This document shows, piece by piece, positions 35,503-45,619 of a stretch of DNA of 64,000 nucleotides; within the stretch, counting starts at the first letter, position 1; each line of letters starts with the position of its first letter. Made by a program: the position numbers and the translations under genes. The stretch comes from Agrobacterium tumefaciens. Its GTDB lineage: Bacteria > Pseudomonadota > Alphaproteobacteria > Rhizobiales > Rhizobiaceae. Where the stretch lies: positions 248,001 through 312,000 of the forward strand of contig NZ_SUPW01000003.1 in the NCBI RefSeq assembly GCF_013337285.1, in the 5' to 3' direction. A model generated the notes under the pieces. It made no database searches. It saw only the letters and a list, made by a program, of their open reading frames with translations, and was not told the origin of the DNA.

Positions 35503-37581
35503 TCACTCGACAAAAACCCGCACGCTCGAAGCGCGGCCGTCGGCATCGATTACCGTGAGGGTGGAAAACCCTTGCCCCTCGGGTCGCCATTCGCTGTTGC
35601 GGCGATGAGAAGCGTCGGGCAGAGGCATGCCATTCGCGAGCCAGCGGAAGGGAGCGCGACCGCCTTGCAGCTTCAGCACCAGCGGCGAAATGCCCGACTG
35701 GCCGGAAAGCTCGACCCTTGCTCCTTCCGGCGGATAAACGATGCGCGGGGCGCTTTCGCGTCTCGATGCCGAAAGCAGGCCGCTTGCCGTCGTGGTGAAA
35801 CGCCGCTGGTTGGCGGGAAGATCGGCAACGGCAACACGCGCGACGCCGGAGGGTGGAGCAGGCATCGGCGTGATCGCCACACCGGATTTTGCGAAGGCTT
35901 CGAACAGGATCGGGGCCGCGGTCGCGTAACCGGCAATACCCGGCACCGCGCCATTATCGGCCCGGCCGACCCAGACGCCGATCACGTGTCGCCCGTCATA
36001 GCCTACCGACCAGGCATCGCGGTAGCCGTAACTCGTGCCTGTCTTGTAGGCGATGCCGCGCTGCTTCACACCGAGCGGCGGCAGCACGCCGGAGAGTATG
36101 TCAGAGACATTCCAGATCGCAGCATCGGAAAACAGCCGGTCACCGGCAAGGCGTTCGGGGACTGAGCGGACGCCGTCGCCCAACCGCACGGGATCACCGC
36201 TACCGGCAAGCCCGGCATAAAGCTGCACCAGATCAACAAGCGAAATACCCGCGCCGCCAAGCGCAATGGCAAGTCCGGGCGCCTCGTTTGACGGAAGCAC
36301 CAGCCGGACGCCCGCTCGCCGGAACCGCACCATCAGCGCTGATGGGTTGACCGCATCGAGCAACTTGACGGCAGGCACATTGAGCGACAATTGCAGCGCC
36401 TGCCGAATGCTGACGTCACCCTGATAATGCATGTCGAAATTGCGCGGTCGATAACCGGAAAAATCCGCCGGGCGATCTTCGATGATGGTTTCCTGTCCAA
36501 CCAGACCATCTTCGAAGGCAAGACCGTAGATGAAGGGCTTGAGGGTGGAACCTGGCGAGCGCACCGCCCGGCTCATCTCGACGAAACCACGCCTTGCCGT
36601 ATCGAGATAATCCGCCGAGCCGACCTCCGCCAGAATATCGCCGGTCTCTGCATCCGCCATGACGATGGCGACGGAGACCTTGTCTCCAAGCTTTTCCACC
36701 GCGTGGCGCGCCACTGCTTCCAGTTCCCGCTGTATCGGCAGTTTCAGCGTCGCGCGCGCCTCTGTGGTATTCGGAAATTTCGCCCGCGCCGCGACGGCCA
36801 TATGCGGTGCAAAGGCCGGCAGGTCGCGCCGGCTGGCAGGCACTGCGGAAAGAGTCGCCCGCTCCGCCTCCCCTTCGCCCACCACGCGCTCGACGGCAAG
36901 CCGTTGCAGCACCCGCTCGCGCGCCTGCCTTGCCGCTTCCGGAAAACGGTCCGGACGACGTTTCTCCGGCAGCTGCGGCAGCGCCACCAGCAGGGCCGCC
37001 TCCGCCGTGGCGAGCCGGCCTGGTTCCTTGCCGAACCAGGCGAGGCTTGCGGCCCTGACGCCCTCGAGATTGCCGCCATAGGGCGCGATATTCAGATAGA
37101 GATCGAGGATATCAGCCTTGTCGAGCCGTCTTTCGATCTGGAGGGCCCGCATGGCCTGCAGCAATTTTGCCGAGAATGAGCGGTCGGCGCGCGGCTCGAT
37201 CAGCCGCGCCACCTGCATGGAAAGAGTCGAAGCGCCGGAGACGATCCGGCCGTTGCTGGCCAGTTGCCAGGCGGAGCGCATAAGCGCCCATGGGTCGACC
37301 CCGTGATGATCGTAGAACCGCTGGTCCTCATAAGCGACCAGCATACGCAGGAACTGTGGATCGACCTCGGCGGCAGTCGTTTTCAGCCGCCAGCGGCCGT
37401 CCGATGTCGCAAAGGCCCGCAACAGCTTGCCGTCGCGATCCAGCACCTCGAAGGATCGTTGCTGCGCAGCCTCCAGCGGCGGCGGATAGGCCTTGTCCAG
37501 CGCATCAAGACCGAAGGCCGCGCCGCCGAGAAGCAGCGCGGCTGACACGATGCCGACGATGATCGCCTTGCGTCGCCTCAT
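35503..37581 (-). CDS. pbpC: Penicillin-binding protein 1C
   Basis: A 692-residue bifunctional peptidoglycan synthase. After an N-terminal membrane anchor (about residues 5-25), the GT51 transglycosylase domain shows EDQRFYDHHGVDPWAL near residue 85 and GASTLSMQVARL. The transpeptidase domain has STLK (in SPGSTLKPFIYG, near 343), SLN and KTGTSYGYRDAW near 512. The C-terminal ~90 residues fit the PBP1C C-terminal domain. Its start overlaps the alpha-2-macroglobulin stop by four bases, the classic PbpC/A2M pairing. Confidence 0.95.
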   Translation of the reverse strand: MRRRKAIIVGIVSAALLLGGAAFGLDALDKAYPPPLEAAQQRSFEVLDRDGKLLRAFATSDGRWRLKTTAAEVDPQFLRMLVAYEDQRFYDHHGVDPWALMRSAWQLASNGRIVSGASTLSMQVARLIEPRADRSFSAKLLQAMRALQIERRLDKADILDLYLNIAPYGGNLEGVRAASLAWFGKEPGRLATAEAALLVALPQLPEKRRPDRFPEAARQARERVLQRLAVERVVGEGEAERATLSAVPASRRDLPAFAPHMAVAARAKFPNTTEARATLKLPIQRELEAVARHAVEKLGDKVSVAIVMADAETGDILAEVGSADYLDTARRGFVEMSRAVRSPGSTLKPFIYGLAFEDGLVGQETIIEDRPADFSGYRPRNFDMHYQGDVSIRQALQLSLNVPAVKLLDAVNPSALMVRFRRAGVRLVLPSNEAPGLAIALGGAGISLVDLVQLYAGLAGSGDPVRLGDGVRSVPERLAGDRLFSDAAIWNVSDILSGVLPPLGVKQRGIAYKTGTSYGYRDAWSVGYDGRHVIGVWVGRADNGAVPGIAGYATAAPILFEAFAKSGVAITPMPAPPSGVARVAVADLPANQRRFTTTASGLLSASRRESAPRIVYPPEGARVELSGQSGISPLVLKLQGGRAPFRWLANGMPLPDASHRRNSEWRPEGQGFSTLTVIDADGRASSVRVFVE

Positions 37582-40500
37582 GGGTTTGCCGAACGCACCT
37601 CCATGCGGCCGGTTGCCGTGCGGGCGGCAAATTGCGGCCGGTACATATCTTCAACTGAGGCTGCCGGATGGTCATAGGTGCCCGGAGTAACGGCGCGGAC
37701 GACATAGGCAAGCGTGATCTCCGAACTGTCGCCGGCCGAGCGGTCGAAGGCCGCCACGAAGCGGTCATAGCGGAATTCGGTATGGGCCGCTTCCGTTTCC
37801 GGCAACCAGTCGAAATTCGAAAGCGCTGCCGAATTGACGAGGCTCGGATTGTCGATTTCGAAACCGGAAGGCAAGAGATCCGTCACGAGAATGCGCGACT
37901 GCCAGTTATTTTGCGGCACGACGTTAAGCACCGCGACATAACGCTCATTTTGCGTGACCTCGCTCGGGTTCACCTCCTCGCCATCCATGGAGTAATAGGT
38001 GCGGGTGATGGTGAAACCCTCGCCGCCCGCCGCAAGCGGTTGCGCCGGCGGCGCCACGGTGGTGACAACAGCCGTGACCGGATCGGCCGAGGCATTGGCG
38101 ATCTTCAAGGGAGCGGCCAGCAATTCATCGCCGCTCATCCGCTTGCCGAAACCGCCGGTCTGCAGATCACCGTTCACGTCGAGGCGGATATCCTTGTCCT
38201 CGCCTTTGACGGCACGGGCGGCCAGCAACATCCACGCCTGTTCCTGCGTGCTGGTATAGGGCTTCTTTTCCCATTCCTTCGCCACCGCGCCGGCAAGCTG
38301 CGGCACGACGGCCGGAACCGGACGGCTTTCGGCCGCGAGCGCCAGCGTCGCCGCGCCGTCACGCAGGGCGGAGCCATAATCGGCACGCGCAAAGCTGACA
38401 TTGGTGGTGCGGCTTGCCATATCGAGCGAAGCGCCGAACACGGCTTTCGAACGGGCCTGATCGCCATAAAGCGAAAGGGCTGCGGCAACCTGCGCCTTGG
38501 CAAGCGGGGTCGGGAAATCGGCAAGCGCCGTATCCGCGTAGTAACGCAGATCGTTGATCGCCGCCTTGCGGTTGCGCGCCAGCACATAAAGCGAATAGGC
38601 GATCTCGTTGCCGCGATCCTTGACGTTGCTGTCAGAGGAAAGACCGTTCTGCAGGTTGTTCAGCGCCTGCACCATGGCCTCATCGGGAACATCGTAACTC
38701 TGTTCGCGCGCCCTTGTCAGGAAGTCACTGATATAGGCATCGAGCCACAGATCGCCGTAACCCGGCGACCAGAGGCCGAAACTGCCGGAACTCGACTGGA
38801 AGGACAGCACGCGGTAGATCGCTTCCTGCACCCGCTTGCGGGTATCGGGGTCTTCGGCCATGCCGCTATCCTTCGTCAGCTCCGAAAGGTAGAGCAACGG
38901 CAAAGCGCGGCTCGTCGTCTGCTCGGCGCAGCCGTAAGGATATTTATCCAGCATCATCACCAGCGCCGGAATATCGAAGGCGGGCGAGCGCGTGACATTG
39001 ACGGCGACCGAAGAGCCGAGCAGCATGCTGTCGGCCAGAAGATCGCCGTTGATCGTCAGGCTGCTGTTCGGCGCGATCTTGATTTCGCGCCGCGTTGTGA
39101 CAGGCAGAACGGCCGGGCGCACCGGAACATTCAGAACCTGCTCCAGCGAGACGCCTGATGCATTGGAAACCTTGATGGTGATCGCGCCATTGCCGGGCTG
39201 TTCGCCCGTCAGCGGAACGGTCAACGATGACTTGCCGCCCTTTTGCAGCGCCAGCGTCTGCGACATCTCGCCCTGATCAACTGTCAAGGCCGTGTTGCTG
39301 GTCACATCCAGCCGGTAATCGCCGGCATCGCCATCTGTATTGGCGATATCGAGCCGCAATTGCGAGACATCGCCGGGGGCGAGGAATTTCGGCGCGCTGG
39401 CCGTCACCACGACCGGATCGCGAATGATGGCATCGGAGACCGCATGACCGACGCCCGTTTTCGTCCAGGCCACAGCCATGATGCGGGCCGTGCCGTTGAA
39501 CTGCGGAATATCGAAGCTCACCGTCGCCTTGCCGTCCGCGTCGAGTTCGACCGGACCGGCAAAGAACGCCACCAGCTTTTCGGTGGGTGGGCTGCCCTGA
39601 AGGGCCGCCCCGCCGCCATCGCCGCCGGTGCGCAGCCGGCCGGTGGCGCCCAGCGAACCGTCGATCAGGCGGCCATAGAGGTCGCGGATTTCCAGCCCCA
39701 GCCGCCGCTGGCCGAAATACCATTCGTCCGGCTTCGGCGGCTCATAGCGGGTGAGATTCAATATGCCGACATCCACGGCCGCAACGATGGCATAGGCCTT
39801 TTCGCCGACACCAGCGCCCGCAACCGTGATCGGAATTTCAAGCGGCTGGCGCGGCAGCGTCTTCTGCGGCGCGCCGAGGGTAACGGCAAGCTTGCGCTCG
39901 GCAGGATCGACAGCAAGCCATTTGATGCCGATGGCGCGCATCGGCATGCGGCTTTCCTGCGCATCGCCGGGCCGGAACAGCGTGGCCGTGACGTAAGCGC
40001 CCGCACCCCATTCCTCGGTGACCGGAATGTCGATCTCGCCGCCATCCGCGCCGATCTCGGCATTCTGAACGGAAATCAGCTTATCGGAACCGGAAGTGAT
40101 CATCAGCTCGCCGGCAAAACGCGAGGAAACCTTGAGTTTCGCCGTATCACCGATCTTGTAGCTCTGCTTGTCGAGAGCGATTTCCAGCGCATCCGGCGTT
40201 TCGGTCGAACTTGCCTCCACATAGAAGCCGGCATCGAATTCAACGCTGGAAACCGGCGCACCATTACCGGCACCCTCTACTTCCAGCCGGTAGCGTCCCC
40301 AGGTGACAGGCACGGAAATCTCGCCGCCATTGGCATCGACCGAAAGCGTGCCCGCTTCCTGCTGCTTGGTATATTCCACCGGCTCATAGCGCCAGGAATT
40401 GCCCTGACGATACCATTGATAGTTCCGCTCGACCTTGATGAGCTTCCAGTTGAGGCCGCTCATCGCCTGTTTGGCGCCCTCGGCACCAACGCCGATGATG

Positions 40501-43031
40501 TGGAAACGGCCGACGGAATTCTGGGCGAGATCGCCGGAAAATTGCGGCTTGATGCCGATAGCAGAGGTTTCCGCCTTGATAGGCAGCGTCAGCGAACGCT
40601 CCACGGCACGCCCACCGGCCTCCTGCATGCGCACGGTGATGTTGGCGGAAAGCAGCTGCGTGGTGGACGGCAGGTCGGTCAGATCGACATTGAAGCTCGC
40701 CTTGCCCTCTTCATCCAGAACCGGCAGATCGGCAAGCGTGGTGCGGTTCTCCTCTTCGCTTTCCTCATCCGCCAGACCGAAGAAATAACCTTCGAAATCG
40801 GCGCTGGTGCGGGTCGGCTTGATGGCGACCTCGCCTTCCAGCGTCAGGCCGGCAGCGGGCGCGCCATAGAGATAACGGCCGTCGACATCGATTGCCGTTT
40901 CCGCGCCCGGATCGATCTGCTTTGCCTTGCTTGAAAGATCAAACTCCGTGCGATCAGGCACGAAATCATCGACGAGGAAGCTCTTTTCACTGATGGCAGC
41001 TGTCTTCGGATCGGTATGAATGCGCAACGTCCAGGTGCCGCGCATGGCATTTGCCTGCAACGGCAGATCGACCGCATGACCGCCCAGCGCCTTGCCATCG
41101 CTGACGAAGCGCCGGTCCTCGACGCCATCGGGACGCGAGAAGATGAAGGTGAGCGGAAGATCCTCGATTGCCTTGCCGTCGACATCACGGGCAAGCGCTG
41201 CGGCATGCACGGTCTCGCCGGCGCGGTAGATGCCGCGTTCTGTCCAGCTGAACACATCGATCGCGCCCGGTGCTGCACGTCCCGTCACGCCACGGTCGGA
41301 GAGGTCGAAGCCGGCGCGTGTCATATCGAGGAACACGTAGTCCTTGTCGCCGTTGCGCGCCGTCAGGATTGCGGGCGCCTGCGCAGCCGTGCCGCGCATC
41401 AGGCCGGCGGAAAACACCGCGCGGCCGTCCGCATCAGTCTTCGCCGTGCCCAGTACCTCATTATTTTTGGCAAGCAACTGCAAATCCACGTCTGCGAGCG
41501 GCTTGGCGCTGCCAAGGGCGCGGACAAAGACATTGAGCCCGTCGGTTCCGGCATAGGTGGTGATGCCGGTATCGGATACGAGGAACCATTGCGTGGCGCG
41601 CGAGTCCCAGGTCTCCGGTGCGGTACCCGGCGGCACGGCAGTCAGCACATAGATGCCGGGCTTGCGCTCCGGCAAAGCTTCATCCACCGGGAAACTCGTC
41701 ACCACATCCTTGTTGAGATCCGGCTGGATATCGATCGCGCCCTGCCAGACGAGTTCCCCGATTTCGTTTTCGATGCGGTCGGCGTTGTATCCGTCCATCT
41801 GCGTCAGAAACTGCGAATTGGAAAGAAGCGAAGTGATGTTGCGATCACCGACGCGATAGAGCTTCAGATCAGCCTTGTCGGCATTAACAGAAACGATCGG
41901 AATGCCGCGGCGCGCAGTACCCGGCAGCACGAAATTTTCGCCCGTAAAACGCACGCTGGCGGCGCGGTCGCGCACGTAAATATCGAGATTGACCTGCTTT
42001 TCCAACGGCTCTTCCACCGAAGACGGCAGGCCGGCGCGCAGCGCGATCTTGTAGCGCTGGCCATGGGTCAGGCCTTCCACGCAGATTTCGCTGCCCTTTG
42101 CCTCGATGGCCTTGGGGGCTGCCCCATCCAGCGTGATGAAGGAGGAATAATCGACACCGTTCTTCACCAATGGTTCGGAAAACTGCACGCAGGCGCGTGG
42201 ACTGACACTATCCGTATCCACCGTGTTGTTGATGACGCGGAAACCCTGACGCGTGCGCAGATCGGCATAGGCCGCCTTGGTCTGTGCATTGTCGGTAAGC
42301 GCAAGGCTTTCCTTATAGGCATTGAGTGCCGCGCGATAATTCTGGGTTCTTTCAAAAGCCTTCACCAGCCGGTTCAGGGCCTCGGTGCGGGCGCTGACCG
42401 TGCGGCTCAGCTGATAGGCGTTGATGGCGGCAGACGCCGCCTGCCCGGCAATCGAATAATTATCGGTGACCTGCGCCGCCTTTTCCGACAATTCCGCCCA
42501 GAGCGCGCCGTCATCAGGTGTGATCGCAAGAGCCTGTTTATAGGTCGTGACCGCATCGGGAACATTGCCCGCGGCGGCCTGCTGCCGCGCCGTCTGCACA
42601 AGCGCTTCCACGCCCTGTTCGTCACCGTCACTGGCAGCAAGGCCGGCTTTCAGCCGGCGGGCTTCCTGCTGCAGGCTGTCGGTCACGAAGGAAAGGCGCT
42701 GCGGCGCGCCGATATCGGCTTCCGTCGCCACTTCCACGATCTTGCCGGCAACGGCGCCGGGGAAAGCGTTCAGCTGATTGAAATCCGATTTAAGGAAGCA
42801 CCATTTCACCTTGGGATTGTAGGTGAAAGCCTTGCAGGCAGCGTCGCCAACGCAAATCTCGCCGCATTGTTCCAGCGAGACATTCTGCTCCGTCCGAAGA
42901 TCGAAGCCGAAATAATCGCCGTTTTGCGTGGTTACCACTTTTCGCGAAGGTTCGGCCGCCGTGGCCGGGAGAAAAATCAGGGCGGTAGAGACCGCAACCA
43001 ACGAAATCCGGACGAGCGCGCGCAACGACAT
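37578..43031 (-). CDS. Alpha-2-macroglobulin family protein with PAN domain
   Basis: A 1817-residue exported protein. After a signal peptide (about residues 1-28) comes a Cys-rich PAN/Apple-like region (CGEICVGDAACKAFTYNPKVKWC), helical repeat-like segments around 100-250, then the macroglobulin domains. The thioester motif CAEQ is present with Cys1368 (codon 38930-38928), followed by the alpha-helical thioester domain. Bacterial A2M proteins trap proteases in the periplasm; with PbpC they are thought to protect and repair the wall after attack. No lipobox is seen, so it is probably soluble. The start ATG at 43031 fits the signal peptide; an upstream frame to 43115 does not. Confidence 0.92.
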   Translation of the reverse strand: MSLRALVRISLVAVSTALIFLPATAAEPSRKVVTTQNGDYFGFDLRTEQNVSLEQCGEICVGDAACKAFTYNPKVKWCFLKSDFNQLNAFPGAVAGKIVEVATEADIGAPQRLSFVTDSLQQEARRLKAGLAASDGDEQGVEALVQTARQQAAAGNVPDAVTTYKQALAITPDDGALWAELSEKAAQVTDNYSIAGQAASAAINAYQLSRTVSARTEALNRLVKAFERTQNYRAALNAYKESLALTDNAQTKAAYADLRTRQGFRVINNTVDTDSVSPRACVQFSEPLVKNGVDYSSFITLDGAAPKAIEAKGSEICVEGLTHGQRYKIALRAGLPSSVEEPLEKQVNLDIYVRDRAASVRFTGENFVLPGTARRGIPIVSVNADKADLKLYRVGDRNITSLLSNSQFLTQMDGYNADRIENEIGELVWQGAIDIQPDLNKDVVTSFPVDEALPERKPGIYVLTAVPPGTAPETWDSRATQWFLVSDTGITTYAGTDGLNVFVRALGSAKPLADVDLQLLAKNNEVLGTAKTDADGRAVFSAGLMRGTAAQAPAILTARNGDKDYVFLDMTRAGFDLSDRGVTGRAAPGAIDVFSWTERGIYRAGETVHAAALARDVDGKAIEDLPLTFIFSRPDGVEDRRFVSDGKALGGHAVDLPLQANAMRGTWTLRIHTDPKTAAISEKSFLVDDFVPDRTEFDLSSKAKQIDPGAETAIDVDGRYLYGAPAAGLTLEGEVAIKPTRTSADFEGYFFGLADEESEEENRTTLADLPVLDEEGKASFNVDLTDLPSTTQLLSANITVRMQEAGGRAVERSLTLPIKAETSAIGIKPQFSGDLAQNSVGRFHIIGVGAEGAKQAMSGLNWKLIKVERNYQWYRQGNSWRYEPVEYTKQQEAGTLSVDANGGEISVPVTWGRYRLEVEGAGNGAPVSSVEFDAGFYVEASSTETPDALEIALDKQSYKIGDTAKLKVSSRFAGELMITSGSDKLISVQNAEIGADGGEIDIPVTEEWGAGAYVTATLFRPGDAQESRMPMRAIGIKWLAVDPAERKLAVTLGAPQKTLPRQPLEIPITVAGAGVGEKAYAIVAAVDVGILNLTRYEPPKPDEWYFGQRRLGLEIRDLYGRLIDGSLGATGRLRTGGDGGGAALQGSPPTEKLVAFFAGPVELDADGKATVSFDIPQFNGTARIMAVAWTKTGVGHAVSDAIIRDPVVVTASAPKFLAPGDVSQLRLDIANTDGDAGDYRLDVTSNTALTVDQGEMSQTLALQKGGKSSLTVPLTGEQPGNGAITIKVSNASGVSLEQVLNVPVRPAVLPVTTRREIKIAPNSSLTINGDLLADSMLLGSSVAVNVTRSPAFDIPALVMMLDKYPYGCAEQTTSRALPLLYLSELTKDSGMAEDPDTRKRVQEAIYRVLSFQSSSGSFGLWSPGYGDLWLDAYISDFLTRAREQSYDVPDEAMVQALNNLQNGLSSDSNVKDRGNEIAYSLYVLARNRKAAINDLRYYADTALADFPTPLAKAQVAAALSLYGDQARSKAVFGASLDMASRTTNVSFARADYGSALRDGAATLALAAESRPVPAVVPQLAGAVAKEWEKKPYTSTQEQAWMLLAARAVKGEDKDIRLDVNGDLQTGGFGKRMSGDELLAAPLKIANASADPVTAVVTTVAPPAQPLAAGGEGFTITRTYYSMDGEEVNPSEVTQNERYVAVLNVVPQNNWQSRILVTDLLPSGFEIDNPSLVNSAALSNFDWLPETEAAHTEFRYDRFVAAFDRSAGDSSEITLAYVVRAVTPGTYDHPAASVEDMYRPQFAARTATGRMEVRSANP

Positions 43032-43149
43032 CAGTATTCTCCCGCAACAGACATGTCGGGCGGGACTCTGGTCAAATCCACGCATGGTTGTCAACGCATC
43101 TTCGTCAATTCGCAACAGGAGGATGCGTGGAGGCCAGCAGACGGGGAGG

Positions 43150-43338
43150 CTAGTCTTCTATTTTACGCGCTTCGGAAATCAGCATGATCGGCACGCCGTC
43201 GCGGATCGGGTAAGCAAGCCTCGCGCTTTCGGAGATGAGTTCGTTGTGGGTCCGGTCATAAGAAAGACGTCCCTTGGTCAAAGGGCAGACCAGCAGCTCC
43301 AGGAGCTTCGGATCGACATTGCTCATCCGGTCGTCCAT
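43150..43338 (-). CDS. Trm112-like protein (UPF0434)
   Basis: A 62-residue Trm112/YcaR-like protein: [16 protein letters not shown] and the end [21 protein letters not shown]. Of the family's zinc ligands only one Cys is evident here (CPLTKG, with Lys-Gly where a second Cys often sits), so metal binding may be lost. Trm112 proteins activate methyltransferases in eukaryotes and archaea; the bacterial role is unclear. AGGA eight bases before the ATG at 43338 supports that start. It lies 9 bases after the LON-domain gene. Confidence 0.88.
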   Translation of the reverse strand: MDDRMSNVDPKLLELLVCPLTKGRLSYDRTHNELISESARLAYPIRDGVPIMLISEARKIED

Positions 43339-43347
43339 GGGGCGATC

Positions 43348-44019
43348 CTATTGCAGCACGGTGCCGCCCTCGCCCGATCCCTGGGCAAGAACGATCTCGG
43401 TGATGGCAATCAAGGTTTCGGCCCGTGTCTTCAGGTCGGGCGCTTCAAGCAGCGCCTGTTTTTCGGCAGGACCGAAGGGAGACATCATGGAAAGGGAGTT
43501 GACGAGAACACGATTGCCCGCCCTTTCAACGCTTTCCCAATCTGCCTCCAGCTGGTTTGCATCCAGAAACGCGCGGAATACCCGGAGGAGGTTTTCGCGA
43601 TCCACCGCTTCCTCATTATATTCGCCGGAAAGATCGGCGATGAAGGGCGCATGGTGGAAACTGCGATAAGGCTTGCCGGCCTCCGCCTCTTCCAGCAGGC
43701 GGAAACGGCAAACACCGGTGAGGGAGATGACGTAACGGCCGTCCCCCGTTTCAGAAAAGGAAGTGATGCGGCCGAGACATCCGACGGCGCTCAAAGGCCC
43801 ACCCTCAAGTCCTGACTCCATGACGTGAAGGGCCGGCTGCACCATGCCGATGAGCCGATGCCCGGCCAGCGCCATATCGATCATGGCAAGATATCGCGGC
43901 TCGAAAATATTGAGCGGAAGATGACCTTCCGGTAGCAGCAGCGCGCCCGGCAAGGGAAATACCGGCACGATTTCCGGCAGATCGTCGTTCTTCACATATC
44001 TCGCATTTCCGACATGCAT
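43348..44019 (-). CDS. LON substrate-binding domain protein
   Basis: A 223-residue protein made of the Lon N-terminal (PUA-like) domain alone: VPVFPLPGALLLPEGHLPLNIFEPRY near residue 20, LGRITSFSETGDGRYVISLTGVCRFRL near 85, and a helical C-terminal part. There is no AAA+ or protease domain. It probably recognises misfolded proteins or an adaptor target; function is unproven. The ATG at 44019 has GGGGG nine bases upstream and is preferred to a GTG at 44040. It sits between the thioredoxin-like gene and the Trm112-like gene in a conserved rhizobial order. Confidence 0.88.
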   Translation of the reverse strand: MHVGNARYVKNDDLPEIVPVFPLPGALLLPEGHLPLNIFEPRYLAMIDMALAGHRLIGMVQPALHVMESGLEGGPLSAVGCLGRITSFSETGDGRYVISLTGVCRFRLLEEAEAGKPYRSFHHAPFIADLSGEYNEEAVDRENLLRVFRAFLDANQLEADWESVERAGNRVLVNSLSMMSPFGPAEKQALLEAPDLKTRAETLIAITEIVLAQGSGEGGTVLQ

Positions 44020-44087
44020 GGGATCAAGCCCCCTGTTCACTGCTGCCCGGCCGGCGGATCAACCGCCGCGGCCGGGATATGCCCGCA

Positions 44088-45056
44088 TTATGAAAACAAT
44101 ATTGCCGAAAGCTTACGGCGGCCGGCGACGGTTGCCGGGTCCTTGAAGCCCCAGGCCTCGAAAAACTCCAGAAGCTGGCGGCGCGCGCCGTCATCGTCGA
44201 AGGTCCGATCCTTGCGCATGACATAGAGCAGATGGTCTGCCGCTTCATCGCGCCGCCCTTGAGCGTTCAGCACCTTGGCGAGCTTTATCCGCGCCTCGTG
44301 ATGATCGGGATTAAGCGCCAGATCGCTTTCCAGCGCCACCGGATCGCCGATCTTTCGGGCTTCCTCATATTGCGCGATCTTTTTCAAAACGAGCTGAATG
44401 CCCGCATCTTCGTTGAGCTCCGCAGGCAGGGAGGAGAGCAGTTCGCTTGCCCGCTCATATTGCCCGGCAGCGATCATGCATTCGGCGATACCGGCAATCG
44501 CCGCAGGGTTTTCCGGATCGGCCTGCATGACGGCGCCGAACAGCTGTGCTGCGCCATTAAAATCGCTATCCGCAAGAAGCTGTTTCGCCTCAGTCAGAGC
44601 CGCCTCGATTTCGGCTTTCGGATCACCCGCATCCGGGCCGGCAATCTTGTCAATGAACTGCTTGATCTGGCTTTCCGGCACCGCGCCCATGAAGCCATCC
44701 ACCGGCCGGCCATCGGCAAAAGCGACGATGGCGGGAATGGACTGGATGCCGAGCTGGCCCGGAATGGACGGATGATCGTCAATGTTCAGCTTCACAAGCT
44801 TCACACGACCATTCGCCTCGTTGATGACCTTTTCGAGCACCGGCGTCAGCTGCTTGCACGGACCGCACCAGGGCGCCCAGAAATCCACCAGAACCGGCTG
44901 GCGGCGCGATTCCTCAAGAACATCCTTGGAGAAAGCAGCCGTCGTTGTGTCCTTGATGTGACCGGAGGCCGCACCATTCAGCTCGCCGTGATGATGCGCG
45001 CTCGCAGACATCTGCCCGCCATAGGAACCGCCGTAAGGATTATTGGTGTCGCTCAT
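44088..45056 (-). CDS. Thioredoxin-TPR protein (YbbN/CnoX-like)
   Basis: A 322-residue protein with a thioredoxin domain (about residues 35-140) carrying WCGPCK, followed by tetratricopeptide-like repeats (about 150-300; FNGAAQLFGAVMQADPENPAAIAGIAECM). This matches YbbN/CnoX, a chaperedoxin that protects substrates and hands them to GroEL/DnaK. The alphaproteobacterial form keeps both active-site cysteines. The start MSDTNNPYGG has GGGAGA upstream and a disordered Gly/His-rich first 30 residues. First gene of the unit with the LON-domain and Trm112-like genes. Confidence 0.9.
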   Translation of the reverse strand: MSDTNNPYGGSYGGQMSASAHHHGELNGAASGHIKDTTTAAFSKDVLEESRRQPVLVDFWAPWCGPCKQLTPVLEKVINEANGRVKLVKLNIDDHPSIPGQLGIQSIPAIVAFADGRPVDGFMGAVPESQIKQFIDKIAGPDAGDPKAEIEAALTEAKQLLADSDFNGAAQLFGAVMQADPENPAAIAGIAECMIAAGQYERASELLSSLPAELNEDAGIQLVLKKIAQYEEARKIGDPVALESDLALNPDHHEARIKLAKVLNAQGRRDEAADHLLYVMRKDRTFDDDGARRQLLEFFEAWGFKDPATVAGRRKLSAILFS

Positions 45057-45109
45057 GCCGGTCTCCCGCAATTTCTGTCATCTGTCTCAGTTGAAGCAAA
45101 GATCGTATC

Positions 45110-45619
45110 TCACTCGCTGACTTTCAAGACAAGCGGCGTATGTCCGGTCGCCTCAAGAAAGCGGATAAGATCCTTCGACGCGATCGTCGTCGTCTGGTCG
45201 TTGGAAAGCGGATGGCCATTGACCTGCTCGTTTTCCAGAAGATCACTGTCGAGCACGAAGGTGACCTGCCTGCCAGTGTCGTTGATCGCCCCAAATACCG
45301 TTACCGATCCCGGCACGACGCCCAGATATTCGAGCATTTTTTCCGGTCTGCCAAAGGACACGCGGCTTGCAGCCCCTATCGTCTTGTGAACGCTTTTGAG
45401 ATCGACGACGGCATTTTCTTCGACAGTCAGAACAAAATATTGATCCTTCTTGTCCTTCACGAAAAGGTTTTTCGTGTGACCGCCGGGAATGAGATCGCGC
45501 AGCGACTGGGATTCTGCAACAGTAAACACCGGTTCGTGCTGTTTCGTGGCATGAGAAATGCCGAGCCCATCCAGAAACTGGAAAAGCTCCGTTGCCATCC
45601 TGGGAGAATTCTCCGCCAT
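45110..45619 (-). CDS. Prolyl-tRNA deacylase (ProX/YbaK family)
   Basis: A 169-residue editing domain that hydrolyses mischarged Ala- or Cys-tRNA(Pro) in trans. Family landmarks: HEPVFTVAES near residue 40, GGHTKNLFVKDKKDQYFVLTVEE with the catalytic Lys, and VPGSVTVFGAINDTGRQVTFVLD near residue 110. The start MAENSPRMATELF at 45619 matches the family; a longer frame to 45829 reads through the promoter region. No proS gene is adjacent. About 255 bases without a gene separate it from tRNA-Gly; I see nothing definite there. Confidence 0.9.
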   Translation of the reverse strand: MAENSPRMATELFQFLDGLGISHATKQHEPVFTVAESQSLRDLIPGGHTKNLFVKDKKDQYFVLTVEENAVVDLKSVHKTIGAASRVSFGRPEKMLEYLGVVPGSVTVFGAINDTGRQVTFVLDSDLLENEQVNGHPLSNDQTTTIASKDLIRFLEATGHTPLVLKVSE

